A stretch of DNA of 64,000 nt from the NCBI RefSeq assembly GCF_945859685.1, contig NC_079147.1:213965578-214029577 (forward strand). Direction: 5' to 3'. Below, in pieces: positions 1-11,870 of the stretch. The notes beneath the pieces were generated by a model. That model saw nothing but the letters and a program-made list of their open reading frames with translations, ran no database searches and was not told where the DNA came from. Each line of letters begins with the position of its first letter. Within the stretch, counting starts at the first letter, position 1. This DNA is from Eupeodes corollae (lineage: Eukaryota > Arthropoda > Insecta > Diptera > Syrphidae). Both the position numbers and the translations under genes were made by a program.

Positions 1-635
1 TCAAGAGTTAAAGGACGAGAATTTACGCGGCCAGGAAATGTCTCTTGCAATAAATCCATATTCGTTCGAGTTGTGTGGCATGTGGCACCGTCATCTTGAA
101 ACCACATATTCTCAAAGTCGTATTCTTCAATAGCAGGCAAAAAGAAGTCGGTTATCATATGACCTTTACGATCCGCATTGACGGTGACAATCGCTCCATC
201 GTCGTTTTCAAAGAAGTAAGGTCCAATCACACCTTTGGGCCAAACAGCACGCCAAGCTCAAACAGTGACTTTTTTTCTCTTCAATTGCTTGAGGATTCTT
301 AGAACCCAAAATACAACAATTTTATTTATTAACATACCCAAGCACCCATTCGACATATCTACGACGTTGTGAATGGTTGAGCTGCAGACTTCAATTGTTG
401 TGTGAGCTGGATTTTATATGGATGAAGCTGAAGGTGTAGATCCAAATGAAAAATATGCCATAATGTGCCGTTAGACAGTCCTAATTCCTGAGACCGACGA
501 CAAATCGACACATTCGGGTCTTCGGCAACACTTTCACTTACAGCAGCGATATTTTCAGTGGTATACAAATGAAACGATAACAGCCCTTACAATATCTCTT
601 AAAGCACGATATGGGGCTGTGGCCGAATCACCTTT
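1..635 (-). pseudogene. mariner-family transposase, internally deleted, runs off left edge
   Basis: Read on the minus strand this is a decayed cut-and-paste transposase of the Tc1/mariner superfamily. The N-terminal DNA-binding part lies at about 570-350 (ENIAAVSESVAEDPNVSI, then LHPYKIQLTQQLK). The catalytic part lies at about 262-1, with GVIGPYFFEND, a block ending MWFQDDGATCHTTR (second catalytic Asp region) and the start of the next conserved block at the window edge. Between them, the segment that normally carries the first catalytic Asp is missing and a stop interrupts the join, so the copy is dead. A GGTGATTC motif near 620-633 could be what is left of the terminal repeat. It resembles the copies at 4910-6050 and 6544-7139 and is assigned to the family with good confidence. 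Confidence 0.8.
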
Positions 636-2960
636 TTTTTAGTAGGTTTTAACAATTTGTATGCGTTTTGCAATAGTTAACTGATGCATTTGCATAAATT
701 TTAGACTTTCAACAGAAAAAAAATTGGTTTAATAACTTAGTTTGACAGGTGTCGAATTCCAGCCCTATACTTTTGAAACCGAAAAATGTTGCCGCATTTT
801 TTTGGCAACAAATGCGAATTTTTGAATTTATTTACAGGGGTGTGTTCAGAAGCTCAGTTTTTCTCTGGAATTAAAATATTCATAAAAGCACAGGTCGAAA
901 CAATGATACCTTTTATCATTTTGGAATCTCTTGAATAAAAAAGTAAAACTTAATTTTGAAAAATGATGTGCATATTTGTTTAAAAGTTTTTGTTATAAAT
1001 TAATGTACAAATAACAAAAAAAAAGTTTTTTGGGAACCATTTTTTATTGACTCAAATGCAGACGAAGCACAAAGTAAAATAAATATCAACAAACACACCC
1101 TTAATATTTAAATCTTTTGGCACCACCATAATTGCCTTCACGTTTCACGATCCGAAACTCGATCTTCAATAAAATATTGTTACTGACTGATTTATTTTTG
1201 TTGCGTCAAGCATCATTTACCAAAACAAATGCGACTAGAATGTTCTTTATCATAAATTGGAGACTCCAAAAATAAAAACAAAGGTCATGAGGTGTTGGAC
1301 ACAACAAAATTGGTAAAATAATTTTTCTACGAATGAAACTAATGTAGTTATAGTATCATAAACGTTGGATATGAAGAAAAATTAGTTGTGACAAATCTTT
1401 TAATTCGGTTTCAAAATAAATGGTAAATTCAATACAAATTTTACAATACACAAAATCTATTTTTTAAAGTTTTAATCCTAAATTTTTAACAAGTATGGCG
1501 TAACTTACAATTTGAGATCAGTAAGGTTTTTAATTATTTAGAATTCAATGAAATGATGAGAAAACTTAGATTTTTCTTATAGAGTCGTTCTATTTACAGT
1601 CCTTTAATATCTATCCACTTAACCAAATGAGATTTTTTTTCATAAGACTAACTTCTAAAAATCTCTCAGGAATATTTAAATAATTTATAAAAATGTACGC
1701 CCCTTACCACGCCCATTGTATTTTAAAGTTGTGTAACAAAATTAACCTTATTGCACAATCACTTATGTCTGTGCATCAAACTGAAATTTTCTATACTTAA
1801 ATCAATCAATAGGTGGCACTGCATACCGTCGAATTGTATTGAAAAACTTAAATATAATTCCATAAGGATGGTAACCTTATCCTAAACAAATATTTTTGTT
1901 TTATTTTGTGAAGATACTTCACCTCACATTTGTAGTGTTTTCTTTTCACGTCCTTATCTATCTTTTACCCTCTTATTTCTGCTTTTTTGTCGTTGTTGTT
2001 TTTGTTGTGTTTGCCGTTGAATAAGTAAATAATAAGAAATCGTAAGTGACTAATGCCATTGTTGTTGGTTTGTTGATAGAATATTTTTCTTGTAAAGTGT
2101 TCACAGCGGGAATGAAAACTAATGTTACACATAATGTTGCAATAGCTCTTCGTGATAAATTGAAAAATTAGAACCTACATAAGTCTACACATACAAGAGT
2201 ACGTACCTACATACATACATATACTAGGTACAGGAAAGAAAATGGAATTCCAACGAAAGAATTCCCCTTTGGGTATTTTTTTCAAGGAATTATTTCGTTT
2301 GATATGAGATTAACTTTTTTAGAAGATCCTCAAGCGTTCTTATAAACTTTCCCTAAAAAAAGATTTATTAAGACACAATAACCGTTTTTGTCTTATGAGC
2401 ACGAAGATGTTAAATTTTGCAAGCTTAAAGCTTTAATTTTAATTATTCACTTATTTTATGTTTTGCTTTGAAAAATTAAAATTTTATAGGGAACAATTAA
2501 ACTAAAAAGAATTTTCACATAAAAGCTTGAAATGAAGTGAATTGAACTGAAAAATTTAAAGAAATGATAAGTAAATACAAAGTAATTCGTTTTATTATTT
2601 ATGACGGCCTGTGGAATATGGAAAAGAAATTTGTTATGCTTGATAGTAAGACGTTTTATTAAAAAAATTAAAAATAATGGCCAATATTCACACCATTTAT
2701 TGTACATGGAAAGCTCAATATCTCAACTATCTTTTTAACATCTTTAAAAGTGAGAGATTAGTCTTTAGCGGAATAAAAGTATTTTGAGAAATGTGGATGA
2801 AACTATTTGTGCACGGAAAACAAATAACCTCCATATTCTGTGGAATAGTTTGTAATTTATTAAAATTTAATTTCGCAAAGATTTGTGCATTTATTCATTT
2901 GACAATTCAAGGTTTTTCAACAGGGACGCTACAAAAGTACAAAGACAGTAACGTTTCCCG
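636..2960. other. AT-rich non-coding stretch
   Basis: No convincing coding region on either strand; the open frames are short and of low complexity. It holds an ACATACAT-type simple repeat around 2190-2225 and a possible small MITE at 837-1099, listed separately. It could be intron or intergenic sequence. Confidence 0.6.
837..1099. mobile_element. possible MITE with GGGTGTGTT ends
   Basis: The left end has GGGGTGTGTTC and the right end AACACACCC, giving a terminal inverted repeat of about 10 bases around a 263-bp AT-rich core with no coding capacity. No convincing target-site duplication was seen, so the call is weak. The ends resemble those of the candidate at 22701-23073 (GGTGTATTC). Confidence 0.3.
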
Positions 2961-2961
2961 A

Positions 2962-3165
2962 TTTAATGTTGGAAAGATTTACAAGCCATCAACGAGTCGC
3001 AATCATTAAAATTTAATGCCGAAATGCGTTAGGAGCGCTACGTCCAATTTATAGTAGTCATAATCGTCCTAGCAAATCAACAATTGAGCGTCTTGTCGAA
3101 AAATTTTAATCCACAAGCATAGTACATAATGTTCCTGTGCCAGTGAGATACAAGTGCCCGTAGTT
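2962..3165 (+). pseudogene. mariner-family transposase, N-terminal fragment
   Basis: Translation with two stops gives RVAIIKI, then ALRPIYSSHNRPSKSTIERL, VEKF and VHNVPVPVR. This is the paired helix-turn-helix DNA-binding region typical of mariner-family transposases. No catalytic domain follows; sequence after about 3165 is unrelated AT-rich DNA. It is a dead relic of the same superfamily as the flanking copies. Confidence 0.65.
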
Positions 3166-4909
3166 TCGAGAAAAAATACTCCATTTACTAAGATCGGCAT
3201 CCTTCATACGTTTCACTATCCCAAACCCGTTTGTTTACATTGTTGTATTTGTAATTTTGACAATTAGTCCATGAATAGATGTGAAAACAAACAAAAAAAA
3301 GCGATGCCGTGGGATAGCGGCACTTTGCAAAGCAAAAACAAAATGGGGAGGTTAATATGTTTTTTTTCAGGTTTTTCTTTTTACTTTTTTCGACGAAAAA
3401 GTCAGTTTTAAGCTTTAATTTTTCAGTCATTTTGTTGATAGCGAACCAATGTACAATTTTGTCTTGAAAAAAGCATGTTCAACATCATTTTATTGCAATT
3501 AATTCATTTACTTAGAGTAATCACTACAAAATTCTTTAAAGTTCATAATTAACCTCGAATTATTTTATCAAAGATGCGTTCGAAGAACCATCAAATTAAG
3601 GGTTCGAGCGCATTTTTTTTGTATTGAATTCTAATAAATTTTTGTTAATGAACGGCCCAAATATTTTGCTTGCAAGTAATCAAAATGTGTATTAATTTAA
3701 CTAATCCAAGTATATTTATAGTTTGATTTTAATGATTTAAGCTTGCAACTGTTCTTCAATTCCATTTTGATTAATAAAATATTAAGTTTAAAAAAAAAGT
3801 TATAATCGAAAAATACCTTATCCATAACATTCTTGATTTATGGATGCATACATGTGTTTGCTATACAAAAAAAAACTTTGCATCAAAGGAACACCAATGT
3901 TTTAAAAAAACTAATCAGAACGATTATAGCGAACCTGTTGAATAAATGCAGAACAAATAAAATGCAAAGTTTGACATAAAGCACAAAATGAAACCGTGAA
4001 AAATCGTTCTAAATTCATATACAACTCATTCAATAGATCAAATAATCGACATTAATGTTTATTGTTGACGTAAAGAAGTTTTTTTTGGTGAATTCCCACA
4101 GTTTAACGTCACATATATAATTTTTATTCATTCCGAAAAATGTTTAGTTACCAAAGTTCAAGTTAACTTATTATTGTTTAAAGGGTATGTTTAATAAAAG
4201 TGCTGCTAATAATAACAAAAATAATGAGTTACGCATTATTAAAAATGCTTTACACAAAGCAACTTATTTTTAAAAAATGGTTACCTCAAATTTGTATTTC
4301 AAAATCTTACAACAAACAAAATTCTAACTCTAACATAGTCCCTCAAAAAGAAATTTTTAGGAATATTCCTGCCAGAAACAAAACTAAAATTTGGTCTTGC
4401 AATTATCGAACTGCTTAAATGATAAAAATACTAATTTAATTGAGGAATCTAAACTAGCTAAAGTTGCAAATGGAACTTCAGAAGTATGCTTCTCGTAGCA
4501 TTGTCTGTACAAAGAAATACGGAGGCATCCGCCTATTGTGTCCACCTGAACTTCTAACGTCGTCAAAAAAATGCTCTAAGCCAACTAGACCTGAAAAAAT
4601 TGTCTGTTTTGTCGTTTTACAAAGTATTGTGTTACACTTTTGTCCATTTCCAATTATACTTAACCAGTTGCAGCTCATATTGCGTTCGAAAATAATTTAA
4701 GTAAATAAAAACCAGCACTAATAAATCATTAAATATGTATTTGTTCAATCTTATTTTATATATGTACATTAACAACATTTATTTGGATTGAAATTAAAAA
4801 GCTATACAAATCTTCCAATTTAAGACCATGTCAGCACTTCAGATTCTGTTGGTTGGGATTGTTTAGTTTTTGAACGAGGCCATAAAACATTCAAAATAAA
4901 GCATTTAGA
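3166..4909. other. AT-rich non-coding stretch
   Basis: Short overlapping frames at 4200-4700 lack any recognisable domain and overlap on both strands, as expected by chance. No RNA gene or mobile element was recognised here. Confidence 0.55.
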
Positions 4910-5075
4910 TGTGCCTGCAGACTCTCCCACATCGTTCTCAAGCATTGCGCATCTCTGTGACGTCGTCGTCGTTGTGGCGAATTTTGCTTAAAGATATTGA
5001 CGCAAGAACTAAAGCTGCTTGACCACCAGAAGCTTCGTTTGTTCGTAAATTGGACTGAGCAACAACTTTAAAATG

Positions 5076-5472
5076 TTAATAAATATGATTTAAAATATAA
5101 CCAGCATAAGTGTGCATATATGCGTTTCGACCCGGTGCACCGCGGTGTAATGGTTGGGTTCATCAGAAGATGACCTTTACACCTTGTCTTGACGCATATT
5201 TTCCCGAATAAATCGAGATTCCATATAATCCGAGCTACATAGAGCAACTGCGAATTATAAAGTTGCGACAAGTCTTCAAAGAAGATAAATTGTAGCTATT
5301 TTATTGCCTTGCTATGGGACTTTTTGAAAAAATTTTGACAGTCGAAATGTTTTTTCTGAACACCGTTTAATTTTAATAAATATGATCTGGTTATATTTTA
5401 AACCATATTTTTTCAAATTAAACAGTGTTTAGGAAAAACATTTCGACTGTTTACAGTAAAAAATTTCTTTTT
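5076..5472. mobile_element. 397-bp insertion with fold-back structure and 13-bp target duplication
   Basis: The 13 bases CAACTTTAAAATG occur at 5063-5075 and again at 5473-5485. Removing one copy and the sequence between them rejoins the mariner reading frame (EQQL to KMTIFSEE), so both ends are defined. Inside, 5338-5374 and about 5419-5456 form a long imperfect hairpin of 36-37 bases per arm, and 5081-5103 is complementary to about 5385-5407. No coding capacity and no terminal inverted repeat at the exact ends. A 13-bp duplication suits retroposition better than most DNA transposons. I do not recognise the family. Confidence 0.65.
5338..5456. repeat. long imperfect inverted repeat (hairpin)
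   Basis: Left arm begins ACAGTCGAAATGTTTTTTC; the right arm is its near-perfect complement, ending GAAAAACATTTCGACTGT. Loop of about 45 bases. Transcribed, it would give a stable stem of about 36 base pairs. Confidence 0.75.
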
Positions 5473-6356
5473 CAACTTTAAAATGACCATCTTCAGCGAA
5501 GAGGCTTATTTCTGGTTTAATTTCGTCCATAAACAAAATATGCGGTATTGGTCAGAAAACAATACACACGTACCCCGTGAGTCATTCCGAAAAAATTACG
5601 GGTTGGTGTGGTTTATGAGCCTGCCGGCGGCGTCATTGGGCCGTACTTCTTCTTTGATGATCAGGGCCGGCACGTTACTGTGAATTGGAATCGCTACCGT
5701 TCTATGATAACCGAATATTTTAGGCCCCTATTGGAGATATGAACTTAGAAGACATGTGGTTCCAATAGGACGGCACATGCCACAAGCCACACAGCGAAAC
5801 CAAGTTTGGAGAAAGTGTTATCTCACGAAATGGTCCAGTCGCTTGACCGCTTTGGTCGTGCGATTTTACGCCGTTAAACTATTTACTGTGGCGCTACAAG
5901 CCAGCGACTATTAATGAACTTTGTACGAAAATGGAACGTGAAATTGCACCAGTATTTGCCGATTTATGCTTGAAAAGCGTCTGGACTTCTGCAAGCCTGC
6001 CCGTGGTGGCCATACAAAAATCTTTTAGAACACAAGTATAAGTCACCCTTGATTCTTGATGAAATAAAATATATGAGTAGTAAAAATTGATGAAATGTTG
6101 AGAAGAAGAATATAATCTCTTTCTATATATAAAAATATGAACCTATTTTTTGACAAAAAAAAGTCTGTGAAGGAGTTCAAACTTCAAACTATTAATATTT
6201 CATTTTAAAAAACACACAAGTTCAATTCTTTGAAGTAAAGTGAAATATCACCTTGAAATATCCTTATTCTTAAAAGCCTTTCATCCAGTTTACCCATTAA
6301 ACTGTTGTTTTAAAGGAACAAGGGGCCGTATAGGAATGTATACACAACTTACAACA

Positions 6357-7570
6357 TACAGTGGTGGAAAAATAATTAGAATCGAAATAATTCTTATGAG
6401 ATTATTTTTTTTTATAAATCAAAATGTATTTATTTTTATTTCATTAATTCTTGTTTAAAATTTACTTTGAAAAAATACTCTTTATTAATAAACAAAAACA
6501 TGATTCTGTTCCTTCATAATATTAAATTTTTATGCGAGAAGTAAAGGGTGATTTTTTAGCCATTATCTTTTTGAATATGTGTGAATATCAGCCAGAAGCA
6601 TTGCAAGAGCTACCAATGTACCAAAAAAAGTGACAGTTTAGTGCGGTTTATGGGCTGCTGGCATTATTGGACGGTACTTCTTCAAAGATGATGCGAATCA
6701 TAACGCAACGGTGAATGGTGAGCGCTACCGTGAGATGATATCCAACTTTTTTTTTTGCCCAAAATGTAAGAGCTTGACTTGCATGACAAGTGGTTTCAAC
6801 AAGACGGTGCCACATGCCACACAGCACGCGCAATAATGGACTTATTTTACGTCCAGGAAATTTTGTGTGGGGCTATGTTAAAGCTGATGTCTATACAGAC
6901 AAGTCCACTTCAATTGACGCATTGGGAGACAATATTGAAGCATTTATTCGTGAGATACCGGCCAAATTGGACTAAGTGGATGGATCATTTAAGGCGCAGT
7001 CAAGGTCAACATTTCCATGAAATAACTTCAAACAATTAATTAGATGGACCGTAATATCGATTCAAATAAAGATTTCATGCATTTTTCTGAATTTCACGTG
7101 TTTTTTTAAACTTTACATAGCTTTTAAGGAATCACCCTTTAGAAACGAAGCAATTTTTATGACATTGTTAATTCTAACCCGTTTCTCTATATCATTGATT
7201 GTTGTTTAAATTTAAATCAATGAATACATTTTTAACAAGCGTAGTTATAAATTTAAGGACTTCTTATGATTTTGACCTTAATTTTTGACCACTGCTGTAT
7301 AGCTTCGAGGTAAGCTCTTGACCAAGTCCTAAGCATCTCTTTAATGGAATGTTCTTTCATGTCTCCTTAATGTTTTAAAACAAATCATCTGCATTTTTTG
7401 TTTTTTTCTAGTGAAAAGTTCTTTTTACATTTGCTCTTAAGTTCTCAATTAGATTGGGCTGGCTACTTTAAAGTTGCACATTTACATTCTCAAACCTTGA
7501 TCACCTTTATCACACCAACTACCATCTTTTTAGAGCAAATCAAATCCTTTTCACTCTGTGCCAATAAAAA
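6357..7570 (-). mobile_element. Tc1-like element remnant, C-terminal half and 3' end, with nested mariner
   Basis: On the minus strand, 7570-7260 encodes a degraded Tc1-family C-terminus: FENVNVQ, then IENLRANVK (third catalytic Glu in the NPIENLW block), NADDLF and LVKSLPRSYTAVVKN. The last residues match the usual end of Tc1 transposases. Downstream is a 3' untranslated part interrupted by the mariner derivative at 6544-7139, and the 3' terminal repeat TACAGTGGTGGAAAAATAAT at 6357. The 5' half, including the DNA-binding domain, was not found. The terminal repeat resembles that of the Tc1 remnant ending at 47368. Confidence 0.65.
6544..7139 (+). mobile_element. internally deleted mariner-family element with both ends
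   Basis: The element starts AAAGGGTGATT at 6544 and ends AATCACCCTT at 7139, with the TA target duplicated at 6542-6543 and 7140-7141. It encodes, with frameshifts, a transposase beginning near the EYQPEALQELP block and running through a degraded GIIGPYFF region, KWFQQDGATCHTARA (6790-6835), a deletion that removes the block before the third catalytic residue, then GYVKADVYTDKSTSIDALGD and MDHLRRSQGQHFHE. All sequence upstream of the QPEAL block is missing. It cannot move by itself. It sits inside the 3' part of a Tc1-like remnant. Confidence 0.85.
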
Positions 7571-10500
7571 CTTTTGAGTTTTAGTATTTTGGGTGAACAG
7601 CTTTATATTTTATAGATCTGATATTGGAAAAAAAAAGTTAGAACTGACCAAATCAAATTTGAAATTTTTCAACTGGGTTATTTGTTTTTATTGTGAAAAA
7701 TATACAAAACAAAAGACACATTGGCGCAAAATTTTAAACGATTTAGTAAAATATTAAAGCTCCTTTAAGCATTTCACTAAGCTAAAAGAATGATTCAGCA
7801 AATTTTAAACTATTTGAATAATGTCTTTTAACATTACCTGTGTTTTGTTGGAAATCTATCCATAGCATAGTAGGGTTTTACACAAATAGCAAAAACAATA
7901 TCTTATGTGATTTGGTTCTCACATGTTGATACGATTGATATTGCATTTGTATCTCGATGGCTGTTTTCGTGGAGTAGTTGTGCATTTGGAATCATGTGTG
8001 TTTTCCATTGAGAAAAACTGAAAACAATAGAAAAGATATACCATATAAGAATGTAAAACCAACTCCTCCATACAGATTTTTCTTCACAAATTTTGACTCG
8101 ACTCCGATCCCCGTCGGGATTCGAGTCGTATCAAGCTCATAAAAACTCGATTCAGGTACATAAAAAATTGAGGCGAGCTTCGAGCTGGCTTCAACACCAC
8201 ATGTTAATGTAGTGGTCTACGAACAAACCCCCTCCTTGAAGCAATTGTTTAATGAGCTTTTTTATAGAATCTCAATTTCCAGATGGTTTCTTACCATTTC
8301 TTCTTGAAAATTTTATTAGTTTTAGTTAGTTTTTTTTTGGTTTTTAACTTTTGATTTTCACAAAACTTTCTTCGATTTGTGTGATTTTTTGCATTACTAT
8401 TCTGACAGATCTTCTTTCAGTTGTAAAAATTCATAAATACAAAAATCTCACTATACTATATATGGAATTCCAAAAAAACGCAATTATTTTGTTAAAGTTA
8501 AAGTTAATAGTTTGGTAATCCCATATGACATCTGTCATCATCCTTAACAAATTTCTCTTAATTTTACTTGAATTGATTTGTGTTTTTTTTTTAAATTCAT
8601 ATTCTACACTTGTTTTGTTTAAAATTTATAAAAAAAAACATAACACTGAATAAAATCATATTGTAGTTTGACTTCCGAGTGCCTGAGTTATCTGACGCTT
8701 CCAATTAATAGAACCGTTTATTTATTTTCACCAACTGTCACTGATATTCAAACGTTTTCGGATGCCCAAACGAAATGAAAAGTTTAAAATTTTTGATCCG
8801 CTTGTTAATTTCAAAATATTTCAAAAGTTGCTGGCTTGTAAAATTTTTAAACAAAAAGTTGTTTAAAACTTTTCAACAAATTTATTTTACACCGTTTCTA
8901 ATTAATTTTCCACAACTGTACGAGTATAACCTTCTTCACGCTTTACAAAGCTTAAATTTGTTTTTTCTTCTTGTGTTTGAAATATTTTATAAGGACAAAC
9001 AAAATATACAACACGTCCGAATCAAATTGCAACTAACTGTTATGAAAATAAAGAAAATAAGAAACAAAAACCCTTTTCACATAATTCACCCTTTTTGCGC
9101 AGATATGTGAAAATATGGCCTTAAAGTTGCAAGGCATTTAGGTAGTTACATATACATACATATATGTAGTTATATAGCTACATATATCTATAACCCGTAT
9201 CCCAGGAAAAACAAATTTTATGTTTCTCTCTTGATTTTCCTTTGTTTTTATTTTTATTTTGGCATACGCTTGTTTAAGCTGAATGTTTATTTATGGACCA
9301 TCAGCATCTGTAGATGACAAAATATAATGTTCCAACATACATACACATATATGTATATTCAAAAATAAGGGAAGAAAAAAGGTATGGGACCCTATTCCCG
9401 ACATAACACAACAAAAACAACAATAACAAAAATTTTAAGAATACAAAATAAATTTCACAGCCACTTCGTTCTTTATGATCTTTCTGAATTTTTATTATTT
9501 TCTTTTATTTTATGTGTGTTATTTTCTTTTCGTTCGCTTTTCCACCGACCGTGGTGTAGCCCCATTTACAAAAAAAAAAGAAAATTAAAGAAAAAACTAT
9601 CAACAAATAAATAAAAGGGGTGGAAGTGGGCGTGTGTGTTGTATGCAGTAACAGCATTATTATTTCGGTAAAATGAGAGAGACAAAAATCACGATTCAAA
9701 TATTCACATGTAGGGGGGGTTTGTGGGGTAAGATAGCAAGATGTTTGTTTTATTTTGGTCCAGAGTTATTCAGAGGCAATTTTTTTTTTATTTTTTTATT
9801 TTTCATTGTCTCACAATTTATGTGGTCTTCTTGTCATTTATTATTTATTTATTTTTCATGCTCTGTGTGCTTGTTACCGTTAAGGAATGCAAATATTCTA
9901 GCAGCGACGAAATAAAAACTTCAAAATGTCTTCAATTCGATATGAATTGATGATGTTTACACCTGTCTGTATCGTAAATCTACTGAATTTCATAGGTACA
10001 ACTGTTGTATTGGTTTTTGGTTGGATAGTCAACAAAATAACGAAGAACAGCAGTGGTTATCGTTCACAAGCAGCACACCGTCAAAAATGATGTATCTGTG
10101 TCAATAATATAGTCAAAGGCCGATCTGAAGTTAAATTGATTTAGTTTTGTGACTTGAAATTAAACCAAGCCAAATTAAGATTAATGCGAACTTCTCGAGA
10201 TGCTTTGTCTGTCAGTCAGTTATGGTCCAACAGTGTTGAAATTTGTGAAAATGAATGTACTTAGCAAGCTTGAATGCAAATTCGAAATTCTTGACTTTAA
10301 TCGATCGGAAGCTAGAGCAGACTGGAAAATAAGCTAAATTTGTTCGTGTCAAGAGAATTTCGGTAGTGCCTCTTCCAGTAGGTAAGGGCATTCCACGGTA
10401 CCCTCTGATATCACTGTCTACAAAATATAGTTTTTTGTTCTGCTGCATAAACAAAACAATACATTTTCAAAGGATTAAGATGAAGGCAATCAAAAACGGT

Positions 10501-10790
10501 TTTTAAGGCTAAGTTAAAACACCACATATCCCTTAACAATTAATTGTAAGATTATTTTGCAAATTCAAGTTTAAAAAGTTTAAATCATATCTGTAATTAT
10601 TTAGTTTCTAGAAATTCTTATTAGTTATTACTCTTTATTTAACTCTTAATGCATTTTTGAGGAATTTTGAGTTAAACGCTTTATTTATTTATTACTTTGG
10701 AATTAATTTTTAGTGCTGAAGAATGGTATAAGATAAAAAGTCAATAAATTAAAATATTCTCAAAATCGAAACTAGCGTAGATTTTAGCCG
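7571..10790. other. AT-rich non-coding stretch
   Basis: No gene recognised. The open frame at 8775-9110 is AT-driven and without domain. It holds ACATATAT simple repeats at about 9140-9190 and 9335-9360, and a short hairpin at 8097-8129 (CGACTCCGATCCC complementary to GGGATTCGAGTCG at 11 of 13 positions). The poly-T and T-rich frames at 9480-9950 look like untranslated or intronic sequence. Confidence 0.5.
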
Positions 10791-10879
10791 TTGTCGTACT
10801 AATTTAAACAGGGTCATTCAATTCGTGGTTTCAATTTCTCAAACTCATTTGTCATTTGAGCTGTCATATTAATAGTTGC

Positions 10880-11150
10880 GATAATGCATCGGTTAACAAT
10901 CAAATAACGCGTTAAAATTATTACAAATAATTATATACAATAGTGGTAATACAAACGCAGTAACTCATTGTGATCATAGTCGTCATAATAAACCGTCTAC
11001 GCAAGCAATAGGTACAGTTATGAAGAAAATTAAAAGAGTTAGGAAGCGTCACGTATGTGTTAATTCCTTCGGATTTTCGTAATGCACGCTCAGTCAAAAA
11101 CATTGCTGATGCTGATCCAGCCTTTTCGATTTCTTGGAATTAACAGGAGT
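10880..11150 (+). pseudogene. mariner-family transposase, N-terminal relic
   Basis: In shifting frames the segment reads RLTIK-RVKIIT, then NAVTHCDHSRHNKPSTQAIG and finally ARSVKNIADADPAFSI. Order and spacing fit the paired helix-turn-helix of mariner-family transposases (usual motifs RPS-TI and ENIAAV). No catalytic region follows. Strongly decayed. Confidence 0.55.
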
Positions 11151-11194
11151 TGAAAGCTGTATGTTGTATGTGTAACCCATAATCTTCTCTGTGA

Positions 11195-11870
11195 TAAATT
11201 GACGACCCTATTTAGCTTCTCTGACACAACTAAAAAACTTATTTAATCATATTTGAACAAAAGTATGAAGGCCGTGTCTTGTAATGATAGAATTTCCTCG
11301 TTCCTCCCTGTTAATAATGGTGTTTCGCAAGGATCAATCCTTGGACCCTTACTGTTTTCATGATCTGCCTTCTGTTTTGTCTTACTGTCAGTTTCATATT
11401 TATGCAGATGATGTCCAATTAAATACTATTTTTCCTGAGATGATGCTTAAGGATGCAATATCTTAAATGAAGATTGATTTACAGTCTATATATGATTGGT
11501 CGACATGGAACGGACTTAAACTAAATCCTGAAAAAAAAACGAAAACTCTTCTAATTTCAATAAACAAACCAAAGCCAGATAATTTCCCTCCCGTTATGTT
11601 GAATAATTGTATTATTGAATATGTTGCCCAAGTTAGAAATTTAGGTTTGGTCTTTACCAACAAGTTATAACTTTGAATAACCATGTCGATACAGTTGTGT
11701 CAAAGATTTATGCTTCACTTAGATGACTATCTGTTACTAGATGCGTACTACCTACCAATATTAAATTAAAGCTGGTAAAAGCACTTGTCCTACCTATGAT
11801 AACATACTGAGCTGTTTGCTGATCTTGAATCTCAATCAGCTCACAAACTAAAGGTGGCTTATAATGCAAT
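11195..11870 (+). pseudogene. jockey-like LINE reverse transcriptase fragment
   Basis: Reads FSDTTKKLI, NDRISSFLPVNNGVSQGSIL (the VPQGS block of the reverse transcriptase palm), FHIYADDVQLN (catalytic YADD at about 11398-11420), GLKLNPEKK, NLGLVFTNK and VSKIYASLR with frameshifts, then ALVLPMITY and AHKLKVAYNAIT before it is cut at about 11871 by the RTE element. Truncated at the 5' side too. Assignment to a jockey-type clade is from the block pattern only. Confidence 0.7.

Larger units (their letters stand above)
4910..6050 (+). pseudogene. mariner-family transposase split by a 397-bp insertion
   Basis: Successive blocks in shifting frames match a full mariner-family transposase: SLWRILLKDI and QELKLLDHQKLRLFVNW at about 4960-5060 (DNA-binding to linker), then after the insertion MTIFSEEAYFWFN (first catalytic acidic residue region, here Glu where Asp is usual), NMRYWSEN, MWFQ-DGTCH, SRNGPV, a degraded CDLTPLDY block and a C-terminus close to LDFCKPARGGH near 6000. 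Stops and frameshifts are frequent. A sequence like the family's terminal repeat (GTCACCCTT) occurs near 6042-6051. It is a distinct lineage from 6544-7139, judging from the NMRYW and RGGH blocks. Confidence 0.8.

Noticed and set aside
3188..3430. 80-aa minus-strand frame, Lys/Phe-rich
   Set aside because: Low complexity, no domain, in AT-rich DNA.
4200..4700. Cluster of overlapping 60-78 aa frames on both strands
   Set aside because: Mutually overlapping frames without domains; no evidence that any is translated.
7276..7298. Apparent right terminal repeat of the Tc1 element (TACAGCAGTGGTCAAAAATT on the minus strand)
   Set aside because: In translation this is the transposase C-terminus (YTAVVKN), so the resemblance to the true repeat at 6357 is coincidental or partial.
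8775..9110. 111-aa plus-strand frame
   Set aside because: Composition is driven by AT-rich DNA (Phe, Leu, Lys, Asn); no signal, domain or splice context.
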